NCBI RefSeq assembly: GCF_024508665.1
Contig: NZ_JANINP010000006.1
Span: 1,168,001 to 1,232,000 of the forward strand
Direction of reading: 5' to 3'
From: Sphingomonas sp.
GTDB taxonomy: Bacteria > Pseudomonadota > Alphaproteobacteria > Sphingomonadales > Sphingomonadaceae
DNA length: 64,000 nt
Shown: one piece after another, positions 24,700 through 33,448 of the stretch
Layout: every line of letters starts with the position of its first letter
Position numbering within the stretch: the first letter of the stretch is position 1
The notes under the pieces: model-generated
Databases searched by the model: none
The model's input: the letters and a program-made list of their open reading frames with translations, nothing else
What the model was told of the DNA's origin: nothing
Program-made: the position numbers and the translations under genes

Positions 24700-27372
24700 A
24701 TGGAAATCCGCGACCTTCGTATCGAGATGCGCACCGACCCCCTTGGCCTGGATGTGCGCGAGCCACGCTTCAGCTGGAAGCTCCGATCGGAGACACGCGG
24801 TGCCCGTCAAACCGCCTACCAGCTTCAGATCGCCGGGTCGCCCGCGGCGTTCGACGGGAGCGCACTGCTGTTCGACAGCGGCAAGCTCGCGTCCGATCAG
24901 TCGCACCTCATCGATTATGAGGGGCCCGCCCTGGCGTCGCGCGACCGCCGTTTCTGGCGCGTCCGCGTGTGGGATGAGACCGACGCGCCGACGTCCTGGA
25001 GCGACATCGCCCAATGGGAGATGGCACTGCTCGAAGCTGAGGACTGGAAAGCGTGCTGGATCTCGCCGCCCGGTCAGGAACGGGGCAGGGTGGCCGAGCC
25101 GCCCACGCTTTTCCGCAAGGAATTCGAAGTGCGGGCCGGCCTTGTCTCCGCCCGCCTTTATGCAACCGCGCAGGGGCTCTACGAGGCCGAGATCAATGGC
25201 GGCGTCGTCGGCGACCTCGTCCTGGCGCCGGGCTGGACCAGCTATCGCCATCGCATCCAGTACCAGATCTACGACGTGACGGCCCAGATCCGGCAAGGCC
25301 CGAACGTCATCGGCGCGACCTTGGCCGATGGCTGGTTCCGGGGGCCGCTCTTTGCCGACAAGCGCTGGAATTGCTTCGGGACGCGGACCGCGCTTCTGAT
25401 GCAGCTCGAACTCACCTATGAAGACGGTACGAACGAGGTCGTCGTGACCGACCCGAGCTGGAAATGCTCGACCGGCCCGATCCTGATGTCGGAAATCTGT
25501 GCCGGCGAGACCTATGACGCGCGGCTCGAATTGCCGGGCTGGTCGGCGGCTGGTTTCGACGATGCCGCCTGGCAGGCCGCGGACGAGCTCGGTCCCAATC
25601 TCGTCGAGCTCATCGCCCAGAACGGATCGCCCCTGCGGCGGATCGGCGAGATACAGCCGGTCGAGGTGACGACCGCCCCTTCGGGCGCAACCATCGTCGA
25701 TTTCGGCCAGAACATGGTCGGCTGGGTAAAGGTCGCCGCCCAGGGTGAGGCGGGGCATGTCATCACCCTGCGCCATGGCGAAGTGCTCACCCCCGAAGGC
25801 GAACTCTATACCGCCAATCTCCGTTCGGCCGAGCAGACCTGCACCTATACGCTTAAAGGTACGGGCGAAGAGGTGTTCGAACCCCGTTTCACCTTCCAGG
25901 GTTTCCGCTTCGTCGAGGTTGCGGGGATCGAGGCGGCCGACGTCAAGTCGGCCCTGAGGGGCATCGTCATGCATTCGGACATGGCGCATGTCGGGCATTT
26001 CGAGACGTCTGATCCCCTCCTCAACCAACTCCAGAGCAACATTCTCTGGGGACAGAAGGACAATTTCATCGATATTCCGCTCGATTGCCCGCAGCGCGAC
26101 GAGCGGCTCGGCTGGACCGGCGACGCACAGGTGTTCGCGCCGACCAGCGCCTTCAATATGGACGTCTCGCACTTCTTCGCAAAATGGCTCGCCGATGTCG
26201 CGCTCGAACAGGCAGCCGACGGTGGCGTTCCCTGGGTCGTCCCCAGCGTCTTCGGCAATAACGGCGCTTGCGGCTGGGGGGATGTCGCGACCTTCGTGCC
26301 GATGGTTCTCTACCGCCAATATGGCGACAAGCGCTTGCTCGAAGCGCATTATCCGATGATGCAGAAATGGGTCGGCTACATGGCCGAGAAGGCGGGTGCC
26401 GAGCATATCTGGAGCGGCGATTTCCAGTTCGGCGACTGGCTCGATTTCTTCTCCTCGACCCGCGGCACCGATCACGGCATGACGTCGGAAGACCTGATCG
26501 CGACCGCCTTCTTCGCCCGCTCGACCTGGCTCACGGCCGAGGCGGCAAATGTTCTCGGCCGCGACGAGGAAGCCGAATCCTATCGCCGGTCGTTCGAGCG
26601 GATCCGTGCGGCCTATTGCGAGCGGTTCGTCTCGAGCGAGGGCCTGATCGGCGAGGACACGCAAGCCGCTTATGCCATCTCGCTGCAGTTCGACTTGCTG
26701 GAGGACGAGGAACTCCAGCGCAAGGCCGCCGCGCGGCTCGCCGGCGACGTCAATTATCGCGGGCATCTCACGACCGGGTTCCTGGCGACGCCGCTCCTGC
26801 TCGATGCGTTGATGCGCTACGGCTATCAGAAGGAGGCCTTCTATCTCCTCCAGCGCCGCGAGTTCCCCTCGTGGCTCTACCCCGTCACCAAAGGCGCGAC
26901 GACGATCTGGGAGCGATGGGACGGGATCAAGCCTGACGGCAGCTTCGGCAAGGTCCATATGAACTCGTTCAACCACTACGCTTATGGTGCGGTGGGCGAC
27001 TGGATGTACCGGACGATCGGCGGGCTCGCGGTCGATCCGGCCCAACCCGGCTTCAAGCGCTTCCTGGCTGCACCCCGGCCGGGCGGCGACCTCAGTTCGG
27101 CCGAGCTTCGCTATGCCGGGCCTTATGGTCAGATCGAACTCAAATGGCGGGCCGATGAGGGCCGGATGACGGTCGCCCTGCTGGTCCCGCCCAATAGCGT
27201 TGCAGGATTGCGCTTGCCGGGTGCGGCAGGCGCTCTGGTCGAGGAAGGCGGGCGTCCGATCGGCGAGACCGGCCTTGCCGGTCGGGCCGAGGAGGTCGGC
27301 GGCGACCTTGCCTTCGAGCTCGAAGCGGGGCGTTACGCCTTTTCCTACGCCCTCAGCGCTCTGGCCGGTTGA
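24700..27372 (+). CDS. GH78 alpha-L-rhamnosidase
   Basis: 890 residues with the standard GH78 order: N-terminal fibronectin-like domain (PRFSWKLRSETRGARQTAYQ), beta-sandwich (GLYEAEINGGVVGDLVLAPG, DGWFRGPLF), concanavalin-like domain, (alpha/alpha)6 catalytic barrel and C-terminal beta domain. The catalytic motif DCPQRDERLGWTGDAQVF (general acid Glu) and the base motif TTIWERWDG are both intact. It removes terminal alpha-L-rhamnose. No signal peptide, so it likely acts in the cytoplasm on imported oligosaccharides or glycosides. A second GH78 lies at 60383. The long antisense frame over this gene is a high-GC shadow. Confidence 0.95.
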   Translation: MEIRDLRIEMRTDPLGLDVREPRFSWKLRSETRGARQTAYQLQIAGSPAAFDGSALLFDSGKLASDQSHLIDYEGPALASRDRRFWRVRVWDETDAPTSWSDIAQWEMALLEAEDWKACWISPPGQERGRVAEPPTLFRKEFEVRAGLVSARLYATAQGLYEAEINGGVVGDLVLAPGWTSYRHRIQYQIYDVTAQIRQGPNVIGATLADGWFRGPLFADKRWNCFGTRTALLMQLELTYEDGTNEVVVTDPSWKCSTGPILMSEICAGETYDARLELPGWSAAGFDDAAWQAADELGPNLVELIAQNGSPLRRIGEIQPVEVTTAPSGATIVDFGQNMVGWVKVAAQGEAGHVITLRHGEVLTPEGELYTANLRSAEQTCTYTLKGTGEEVFEPRFTFQGFRFVEVAGIEAADVKSALRGIVMHSDMAHVGHFETSDPLLNQLQSNILWGQKDNFIDIPLDCPQRDERLGWTGDAQVFAPTSAFNMDVSHFFAKWLADVALEQAADGGVPWVVPSVFGNNGACGWGDVATFVPMVLYRQYGDKRLLEAHYPMMQKWVGYMAEKAGAEHIWSGDFQFGDWLDFFSSTRGTDHGMTSEDLIATAFFARSTWLTAEAANVLGRDEEAESYRRSFERIRAAYCERFVSSEGLIGEDTQAAYAISLQFDLLEDEELQRKAAARLAGDVNYRGHLTTGFLATPLLLDALMRYGYQKEAFYLLQRREFPSWLYPVTKGATTIWERWDGIKPDGSFGKVHMNSFNHYAYGAVGDWMYRTIGGLAVDPAQPGFKRFLAAPRPGGDLSSAELRYAGPYGQIELKWRADEGRMTVALLVPPNSVAGLRLPGAAGALVEEGGRPIGETGLAGRAEEVGGDLAFELEAGRYAFSYALSALAG

Positions 27373-27444
27373 ATCGGTGGCAGTTCGTCTCGGCGGGCTG
27401 CCACTCCAATCACCTTGCTCCCTTCCCGAGCGAAAGGATTCCGG

Positions 27445-28587
27445 ATGGATCGTCAGATGTTGAACGCGGCGCTTGCACCGATGGCGCAGACGATATTTCC
27501 GCAATTATGTGCTATTGAGCAGAATGGCGGGCTGCCGCCCTCTCTGCTGGCGGACGCGGCGACGGTTGAGGTTGCGCTGTCGCCGGCGCGGCTCAGTCTG
27601 TTGCCGCCCATGTTCGGGGCTGAGCGGTCGGTAGGTGATGCGCTGCAGGCGAGGTTCGAGGCGCTGCAATTCTCGCCCGAGCGGATCGACGATCTGGTCG
27701 GGCAGATGGGCGAGGCGATTGCTGAAGGGACAGTGGCGGTCCCCGCGAATTATTCCGGGGAGGCGCTCGCGCTCGAACTGTCCGCGATCACCTATGTGAT
27801 CGCCTCTTATGGACTGGGTCAGCCGGTACGGTGTCCGCATACGGATGGTCCGGTATTCGAGGCGGGCAGCTGGCAATATGTCGACGCGGCCGCCGCCGCA
27901 CTCGAGATCGCGGATCAGGCGGCTCAGAGCGGAGAATCCGTTTTTGCCGCCTCGCTTCGGACGGCGCTGGCCTTGCTCGACGTCAACGATTTTCGAGGGC
28001 ATTTTGCGCTCGAGCCGACTATCGAGGGCATCAACAAGGCCGCCAAGGCGGCGGCCGCCTCGACCGATTGGTCGCATCATCCCTATTCCGCGATCGTCAT
28101 TCCCGGCTTCGGTCCGTTCGACAGCGGCCTGGCCGTCAGCCCGCGCGGGCGGCTGCAGGTGCAGCTCGCGGCCAAGCATTTCGAGCTGGGCCTGGCTCCG
28201 TTCATTGTCGTGTCTGGCGGACGTGTCTGGCCGGCGCGCACGCGCTATCGCGAATCCGAACAGATGCGCACGGCCTTGATCGAGGATTTCGGCATCGATC
28301 CGGCTGCCCTCATCGTCGAGCCTTATGCGCGCCATACGCCGGCCAATCTCAGGAACGCGACCCGGCAATTGGTGTCGGTCGGCGTACCGCTCGACAAGGA
28401 TGTGCTGGTCGTCACCAACAACGATCAGCTGGATCATATGATGTCCGAGATTTTCGGCATGCGGTGCATGCAGGAGCTCGGCCACTTGCCCGGCGCCTTT
28501 GGTGCGCGCGTGTCGGCGGTTGCGGCTGCGTTCCGGCCATCGCTGGAAGCGCTCAAGCGCAATCCGATGGATCCGCTCGATCCCTGA
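27445..28587 (+). CDS. YdcF/SanA-like DUF218 protein
   Basis: 380 residues. The C-terminal half is a DUF218 domain: YSAIVIPGFGPFDSGLAVSP, FIVVSGGRVWPARTRYRESE and VLVVTNNDQLDHMMSEI. The N-terminal 180 residues are helical and not recognised. DUF218 proteins bind nucleotide cofactors (E. coli YdcF binds S-adenosylmethionine) or affect envelope integrity; the reaction is unknown. No signal peptide or membrane segment, unlike SanA/ElyC. The ATG at 27445 follows CGAAAGGA. It lies 72 bases after the rhamnosidase and is probably co-transcribed. Confidence 0.82.
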   Translation: MDRQMLNAALAPMAQTIFPQLCAIEQNGGLPPSLLADAATVEVALSPARLSLLPPMFGAERSVGDALQARFEALQFSPERIDDLVGQMGEAIAEGTVAVPANYSGEALALELSAITYVIASYGLGQPVRCPHTDGPVFEAGSWQYVDAAAAALEIADQAAQSGESVFAASLRTALALLDVNDFRGHFALEPTIEGINKAAKAAAASTDWSHHPYSAIVIPGFGPFDSGLAVSPRGRLQVQLAAKHFELGLAPFIVVSGGRVWPARTRYRESEQMRTALIEDFGIDPAALIVEPYARHTPANLRNATRQLVSVGVPLDKDVLVVTNNDQLDHMMSEIFGMRCMQELGHLPGAFGARVSAVAAAFRPSLEALKRNPMDPLDP

Positions 28588-28880
28588 TCGAGTCCGCCGG
28601 CGAGCCGGTTCGTGGGACCGGCTGCCGGCATACACTGGGGTATGGCTTGGACTGCCCGGCCCAACCGGGTGATGCTTCATCCCCTTGGCTTGCAGCAAAA
28701 GCGCAGGCGGCCGGTCGAACCGGCATTCCTATCGACATGTGCTGTCAGCGGCGTTGCCGGCGCCTGGCATCGAGGCCCTGTATAATTTTCTCGATTCCGG
28801 TGTTGGGAATTTCCAATGGTGACGTGTCTTCTTCCGACGGTCGAACGGGCCGTGTACCATGAAGAGGGGGAAGACACGTA

Positions 28881-31634
28881 ATGCACAGGTCGAAAAGAGC
28901 GTCGGGGAAGATCGTCGCGCGGATACTCGCCACCACGGCGATCGGTTTTGCGCTCGGCGTTGCTTTCCCTGCCACGGCCATGGCGCAGGCGGTCAGCAAT
29001 CAGCAGGCTTTTGATATCGATGGCGGCGACCTCGGCTCGGGGCTAAACAAATTCGCCTCCGTGACCGGATACCAGCTGCTTTATCCGAGCTCTCTCGTGC
29101 AGGGAAAGACCACCCAGGGTGTCCATGGGTCGCTGAGCGTCGAAGCGGCGCTCGCCCAGTTGCTTGGCGGAAGCGGCCTGACCTTCCGCGTCCTGCAAGG
29201 TCGGACGATCCAGATCGAAGCTCTTCCCGAGGGTGACTCTGGCGAGCGTGTTCTGGGAGCGGTGCGGGTCCAGGGCTCGCAGGATAGTGGAGGGAGCCTG
29301 GCCGGCTCGACGCCGGTTAACGGAATCAACGGGTCGCGGGACGTGACGGCGACCGAGGGCACCGGAAGCTATACGTCCAACGCCTTGACGGTTGGATCGA
29401 AAACGCCCGCCAGTATCAAGGATACGCCGATGACTGTGTCGGTGCTGACCGACCAGCGGCTCAAGGACCAGAACATCACCGATCTGGACACCGCCATGCG
29501 GAATCTGCCTGGCGTCACGGTCGTACATAATGGAACGGTCGGTTCCGAGCTGCAATTTTACTCGCGCGGCTTCCAGATCACGCAGTTTCAATTCGATGGC
29601 GGCGCAGCCATGGATGGATCGGCGAATGGCTATTATCGGCCGATCATCGATCTATCCCTGTATGATCATATCGAACTTGTGAGAGGTGCGACGGGGACGT
29701 TCAACGCCTTCGGCAGTCCTGGCGGCGTCGTCAACCTCGTGCGTAAGAAGCCGCTCGACCATCAGCAATTCACCTTCGACTTGCAATTGGGATCGTGGGA
29801 CTGGCATCGGGCTAGCGTCGACGTGACAGGGCCTTTAGGGTTCGATGGCAAGTTGCGGGGGCGGTTCATCGCTACGCATCAGGACAACAATTACTTTTAC
29901 GACACGGCCAAGGCGAACACCAACGTCCTTTCCGCTTCGCTGGAATATGATCTGGGTCCTGCCACTCTCCTCAGCGTCGGCGCGAACTATCAGGACGTCC
30001 ATGACGTGCCCTGGGCGGCCGGCCTGCCGCGATATCTTGACGGACGGTCGCTGGGTTTGCCGCGATCGACTTGCTTATGTTTTGGTTTCGACCGGGACGA
30101 TGCAGAGAATAAGGAATTCTTTGGGCAGATAGATCAGCGTATCGGATCGAATTGGAATTTCAAATTTAAGGCGACGCGCATCAATCAGTCGCGTATAAAT
30201 TATGTGTCATCTATCGCGGGTGCGGTCAATCCTTACTCGTTGCAAGGTGCTAGTGCGCAGCCCGGATCCCTTAGTGAGGCCCGGGTTCGTCAATCTATGT
30301 TTGAGGCAACCCTAGATGGAAGGTTTCGGTTATTCGGACAATATCAAAAGATACTGCTGGGCGCCAACTACTCGATGGCCAACCCGTCGGGGGCCGTCGC
30401 ATATTCAAACTATGATATTTATACGATGACGGTTTTCCCCTTCCAGGGAGTGAATGACAATAGTGTGAACGTGTTCGATTTCAATTCGGACGAATGGGGA
30501 AGGCCGGCAGCATCATCCGTGATTGGAACTATCCGACCATTTGCCGATAGCCGCGTTCTGAACTCCTATGCAAGTTTCGAATTATCTCCCTTGAAATGGA
30601 TGCATATAGATTTTTCACTCCGGTATTCTCAATACCGAAATCGAAGCCTTATATTACAGGCGTGTAACGCAAGAACGATTAGGTTTCCATTTTATAAATG
30701 CTTCGGACATTCAATTGGTGAATATCTACCATTTTCTGCCGGCAATAAGCTTCAGGGGTCCAATTTCTCCTGGCCACCAACGGTTCAATTGAGATTTGAT
30801 ATTAATAATAATTTAAGTGCATCAGCAATATACACTGATATATACGTAAATCAGTCGAATTATCTCAACAAAGACGGATCGCCAATGCCGCCCATTACCG
30901 GTGGAAACTTAGAGGGAGAGTTAAAATGGCAGTCGCCGAATCAGAAATTCAATGCGACCATTTCTAGCTATTATACGAAGCAGCATGGCGATGCCTTCTT
31001 CGATTGCGGATATGATGGTGGACCAGCTTGTACGACAACCAATTCAACATCAGACCCAAATCAGCTAAATCAACAAACGCAATGTTGTTACAAGACGAAT
31101 CCTGCATACGCAAAAATAAGTTATGGATTGGATTTTGAGCTGTCCGGTGAGATTCGTCGAAACTGGCAAATTTCATTTAGCTATAACTATAACAAAAACT
31201 TTATAAAAGGAGATGACGTACTTTTTAACGGTCAACGCAAACCATTGGATTCCTTCGAGCCGCGGCACAAATACCAAATTTGGACTACATATACCGTCGG
31301 CAAGACTTCCAAGCTTGCTGGAGCAGTCGTTGGTTTTGGTATCCGTGGCCAAAGTAAGACATTCGTTTCGGATGGATATTGCAAATCATTCGTATTGAAT
31401 CAAGATACTGGTGAGCAGGATTGCGGAGAATTCCAGTCCGTATTGTTTACAGATCCCGGCCATATCGTGTTCAGCGGGAGCTTGGGATTCAAGTTAAACT
31501 CTAAGATGGGCATTGATGTTCAAGTGGAAAATATCTTGAACTCGACCTATTATGAGACCGTTGGTAGACTGGGCTCCGGAAATTGGTATGGCAGTCCGCG
31601 AAGTGTCAAGGTGACGCTTCGCAGCAAGCTCTAG
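28881..31634 (+). CDS. TonB-dependent receptor 1 with STN signalling domain
   Basis: 917 residues. Signal peptide to about residue 36 (FPATAMAQA), STN domain (FDIDGGDLGSGLNKFASVTG), linker with the TonB-box region (GERVLGAVRVQGSQD), plug (IKDTPMTVSVLTDQRLKDQN) and a 22-strand-type barrel. Receptors of this FpvA/FecA-like class import ligands and signal to a FecR/sigma pair. It contains a Cys pair (RSTCLCFGF) and a CC motif (QCCYKTNPAYAKISYG) shared with receptor 2. The last residue is Leu rather than the Phe seen in receptors 2-4. From about 30.1 kb to the end the DNA is visibly AT-richer than the 5' part. The sigma/FecR pair immediately downstream precedes receptor 2; none lies directly upstream. 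Confidence 0.93.
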   Translation: MHRSKRASGKIVARILATTAIGFALGVAFPATAMAQAVSNQQAFDIDGGDLGSGLNKFASVTGYQLLYPSSLVQGKTTQGVHGSLSVEAALAQLLGGSGLTFRVLQGRTIQIEALPEGDSGERVLGAVRVQGSQDSGGSLAGSTPVNGINGSRDVTATEGTGSYTSNALTVGSKTPASIKDTPMTVSVLTDQRLKDQNITDLDTAMRNLPGVTVVHNGTVGSELQFYSRGFQITQFQFDGGAAMDGSANGYYRPIIDLSLYDHIELVRGATGTFNAFGSPGGVVNLVRKKPLDHQQFTFDLQLGSWDWHRASVDVTGPLGFDGKLRGRFIATHQDNNYFYDTAKANTNVLSASLEYDLGPATLLSVGANYQDVHDVPWAAGLPRYLDGRSLGLPRSTCLCFGFDRDDAENKEFFGQIDQRIGSNWNFKFKATRINQSRINYVSSIAGAVNPYSLQGASAQPGSLSEARVRQSMFEATLDGRFRLFGQYQKILLGANYSMANPSGAVAYSNYDIYTMTVFPFQGVNDNSVNVFDFNSDEWGRPAASSVIGTIRPFADSRVLNSYASFELSPLKWMHIDFSLRYSQYRNRSLILQACNARTIRFPFYKCFGHSIGEYLPFSAGNKLQGSNFSWPPTVQLRFDINNNLSASAIYTDIYVNQSNYLNKDGSPMPPITGGNLEGELKWQSPNQKFNATISSYYTKQHGDAFFDCGYDGGPACTTTNSTSDPNQLNQQTQCCYKTNPAYAKISYGLDFELSGEIRRNWQISFSYNYNKNFIKGDDVLFNGQRKPLDSFEPRHKYQIWTTYTVGKTSKLAGAVVGFGIRGQSKTFVSDGYCKSFVLNQDTGEQDCGEFQSVLFTDPGHIVFSGSLGFKLNSKMGIDVQVENILNSTYYETVGRLGSGNWYGSPRSVKVTLRSKL

Positions 31635-31796
31635 ACTCAAGGATCGCGCGGTCGGGCGGCCTCGGCTACTCGACCGCAGCCCCTGAAAGTCATGGCTGGC
31701 GGGCTCGCGTAGACCCTCAGACGTAATGATGCCGATGATCGGGTGCGGTTCGATCGTCGATTGATCGTTCGATCTTCCGACAAGGGAAGTTGGCCG

Positions 31797-32309
31797 ATGA
31801 CGACCGCGCTCCAAAGCCGCCTCGAAATACATTGGTGGCCGCTATGCCGCTTCATCGCAGGCCGTGTTGGCGATGCGTCTGCGGCGGCCGACATCACGCA
31901 GGAGGCCTTTGCGCGGTTTGCCGGGCTCCCGGAGGACCGTTTCCCGGCAAACCCCAAGGCCTATCTCTTCGCCGTCGCTTCGAACCTGGCGGTCGATCAT
32001 CTGCGCGCGCGTGGCGGCACGACGGCGTTGAGTATCGATGAGGACGGTGTGGATGCGGTCCCGGATCCGGCGCCGCGTGCTGATACCGCGCTCATTTCCA
32101 AGGAAGAGTTGCAGATCCTTCAAGCGGCCATCGATGATCTCCCGCCACGCACCCGCGAAGTGTTCGTGATGTGCAAATATGACCAGCTTTCTTATGCCGA
32201 GATCGCTGATCGCCTGGGTATCGCCCGCAACACGGTCATGGTTCATATGACACGCGCCTTGTCTCATTGCCGGGATGCCCGCCGCCGCTATCGCGCCGAA
32301 AGCGAGTGA
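31797..32309 (+). CDS. ECF RNA polymerase sigma factor, FecI family
   Basis: 170 residues. Region 2: GDASAAADITQEAFARFAGL and NPKAYLFAVASNLAVDHLRA. Region 4: YDQLSYAEIADRLGIARNTV then MVHMTRALSHC. The ATG at 31797 follows AAGGGAAG. It lies between two receptors and is followed by its FecR after 58 bases; receptor 2 is the likely target gene, and receptor 1 may be a second. Confidence 0.92.
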   Translation: MTTALQSRLEIHWWPLCRFIAGRVGDASAAADITQEAFARFAGLPEDRFPANPKAYLFAVASNLAVDHLRARGGTTALSIDEDGVDAVPDPAPRADTALISKEELQILQAAIDDLPPRTREVFVMCKYDQLSYAEIADRLGIARNTVMVHMTRALSHCRDARRRYRAESE

Positions 32310-32367
32310 TGTTCGTGCGGGCGATTTCGTCTAGTCTTCTCGAGATGTCGATTGGGGTTCCGGGCAA

Positions 32368-33330
32368 GTGACAGGCGATCCCATTATCGAGGACCAAGCG
32401 GTCGAATGGTTTGCGCGGTTGCGCGACTTGCCCGTCCAGGATTCGGTGAAGGCCGAGTTTGCGCAATGGAAACTCGCCGACCCCGCGCATGCCCGTGCTT
32501 ATGACGAGATCTGCGCCTTATGGTCGGATCTGGACGGTCTCGACCTGTCCGCCGACCGTGAGCCGGTCGGTGCGGGGGCCGCTGACGAGCAAATCAAGGT
32601 GGCCGCGCGGAGCGGATGGACGTGGCGGTTGATGTCGATGGCCGCCGCGATACCGTTGCTGGCGCTGCTGGGAACGGCGACGCTCCTTCCCGAAGGCGGG
32701 CCAGCGGCGCTGCTCGCCGATGCGCGCACCGCACGAGGCGAAATTCGGACCGTGGATTTGCCGGATGGGAGCACGGCCGTCTTGGACGGTTCGAGCGCGC
32801 TGTCGTTCGACATGTCGGGACCCGAGCGCCGCGTCACATTGGTGGCCGGCCGCGCCTTCTTTCGGGTGCGTCATTTGCCGGCGCAGCCCTTCTCGGTTTC
32901 CGCGGGCGATGCGGTGATCCGGGATATAGGAACGGCTTTCGAGGTTTCGCGATTGCCCCAGGGCAATCTGGTCTCCGTGCAGGAAGGGCGGGTTGAAGCT
33001 CTCCTTTCCGGAAAAGCGCCGCATTTGCTCGGGGCAGGCGAGGCCTTGTCCGCGAATGGTGCCGATAGCACCCGAGTGCGAGAGAATGCGGTCGCATCCT
33101 GGCGATCGCACCGCCTGGTGTTCGAGAACATGCCGCTTGGCCAAGTGCTCGGCGAGCTTGGGCGTTATCGTGGCGGCTGGATCGTCGTCACCGATCGTGC
33201 CGCGCGGGATCGGCGCCTGACCGGTTCCGTCGATACCGCTCAGCCGGACGAGGCGCTGCAGGCGATCGCCGGCATGGCGGGACTCAGCGAAACGCGATTG
33301 GGACCGGTGACTCTGCTCCAGCGCGACTGA
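32368..33330 (+). CDS. FecR-type transmembrane anti-sigma regulator
   Basis: 320 residues from a GTG start. DUF4880-like region (AVEWFARLRDLPVQDSVKAE, FAQWKLADPAHARAYDEI), one membrane segment (MSMAAAIPLLALLGTATLL), FecR domain (VDLPDGSTAVLDGSSALSFD) and C-terminal STN-like domain (GQVLGELGRYRGGWIVVTDR). It links sigma 31797 to receptor 2, whose STN domain should contact its C-terminal part in the periplasm. Confidence 0.9.
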   Translation: MTGDPIIEDQAVEWFARLRDLPVQDSVKAEFAQWKLADPAHARAYDEICALWSDLDGLDLSADREPVGAGAADEQIKVAARSGWTWRLMSMAAAIPLLALLGTATLLPEGGPAALLADARTARGEIRTVDLPDGSTAVLDGSSALSFDMSGPERRVTLVAGRAFFRVRHLPAQPFSVSAGDAVIRDIGTAFEVSRLPQGNLVSVQEGRVEALLSGKAPHLLGAGEALSANGADSTRVRENAVASWRSHRLVFENMPLGQVLGELGRYRGGWIVVTDRAARDRRLTGSVDTAQPDEALQAIAGMAGLSETRLGPVTLLQRD

Positions 33331-33448
33331 CCGCCGGCTTTTCGAGAAAAATTGATTCAGCCCGATTTGGGTGTAATTCATCTTCCGGGAAATTCCGTCT
33401 TGATCCTGACGCGAAAAGGTTCGCGTCTTATCCTTAGGGGGGTCATTG

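Noticed and set aside
24679..27504. Long minus-strand open frame (941 codons) across the first GH78 gene
   Set aside because: Antisense to an intact rhamnosidase; composition is what GC-rich third positions produce in the opposite frame.
28603..28623. Hairpin AGCCGGT/ACCGGCT after the DUF218 gene
   Set aside because: Short stem and no T-tract; could be chance in GC-rich DNA.
31648..31677. Hairpin GCGGTCG/CGACCGC after receptor 1
   Set aside because: The loop is long and no T-tract follows, so it is too weak to list as a terminator.
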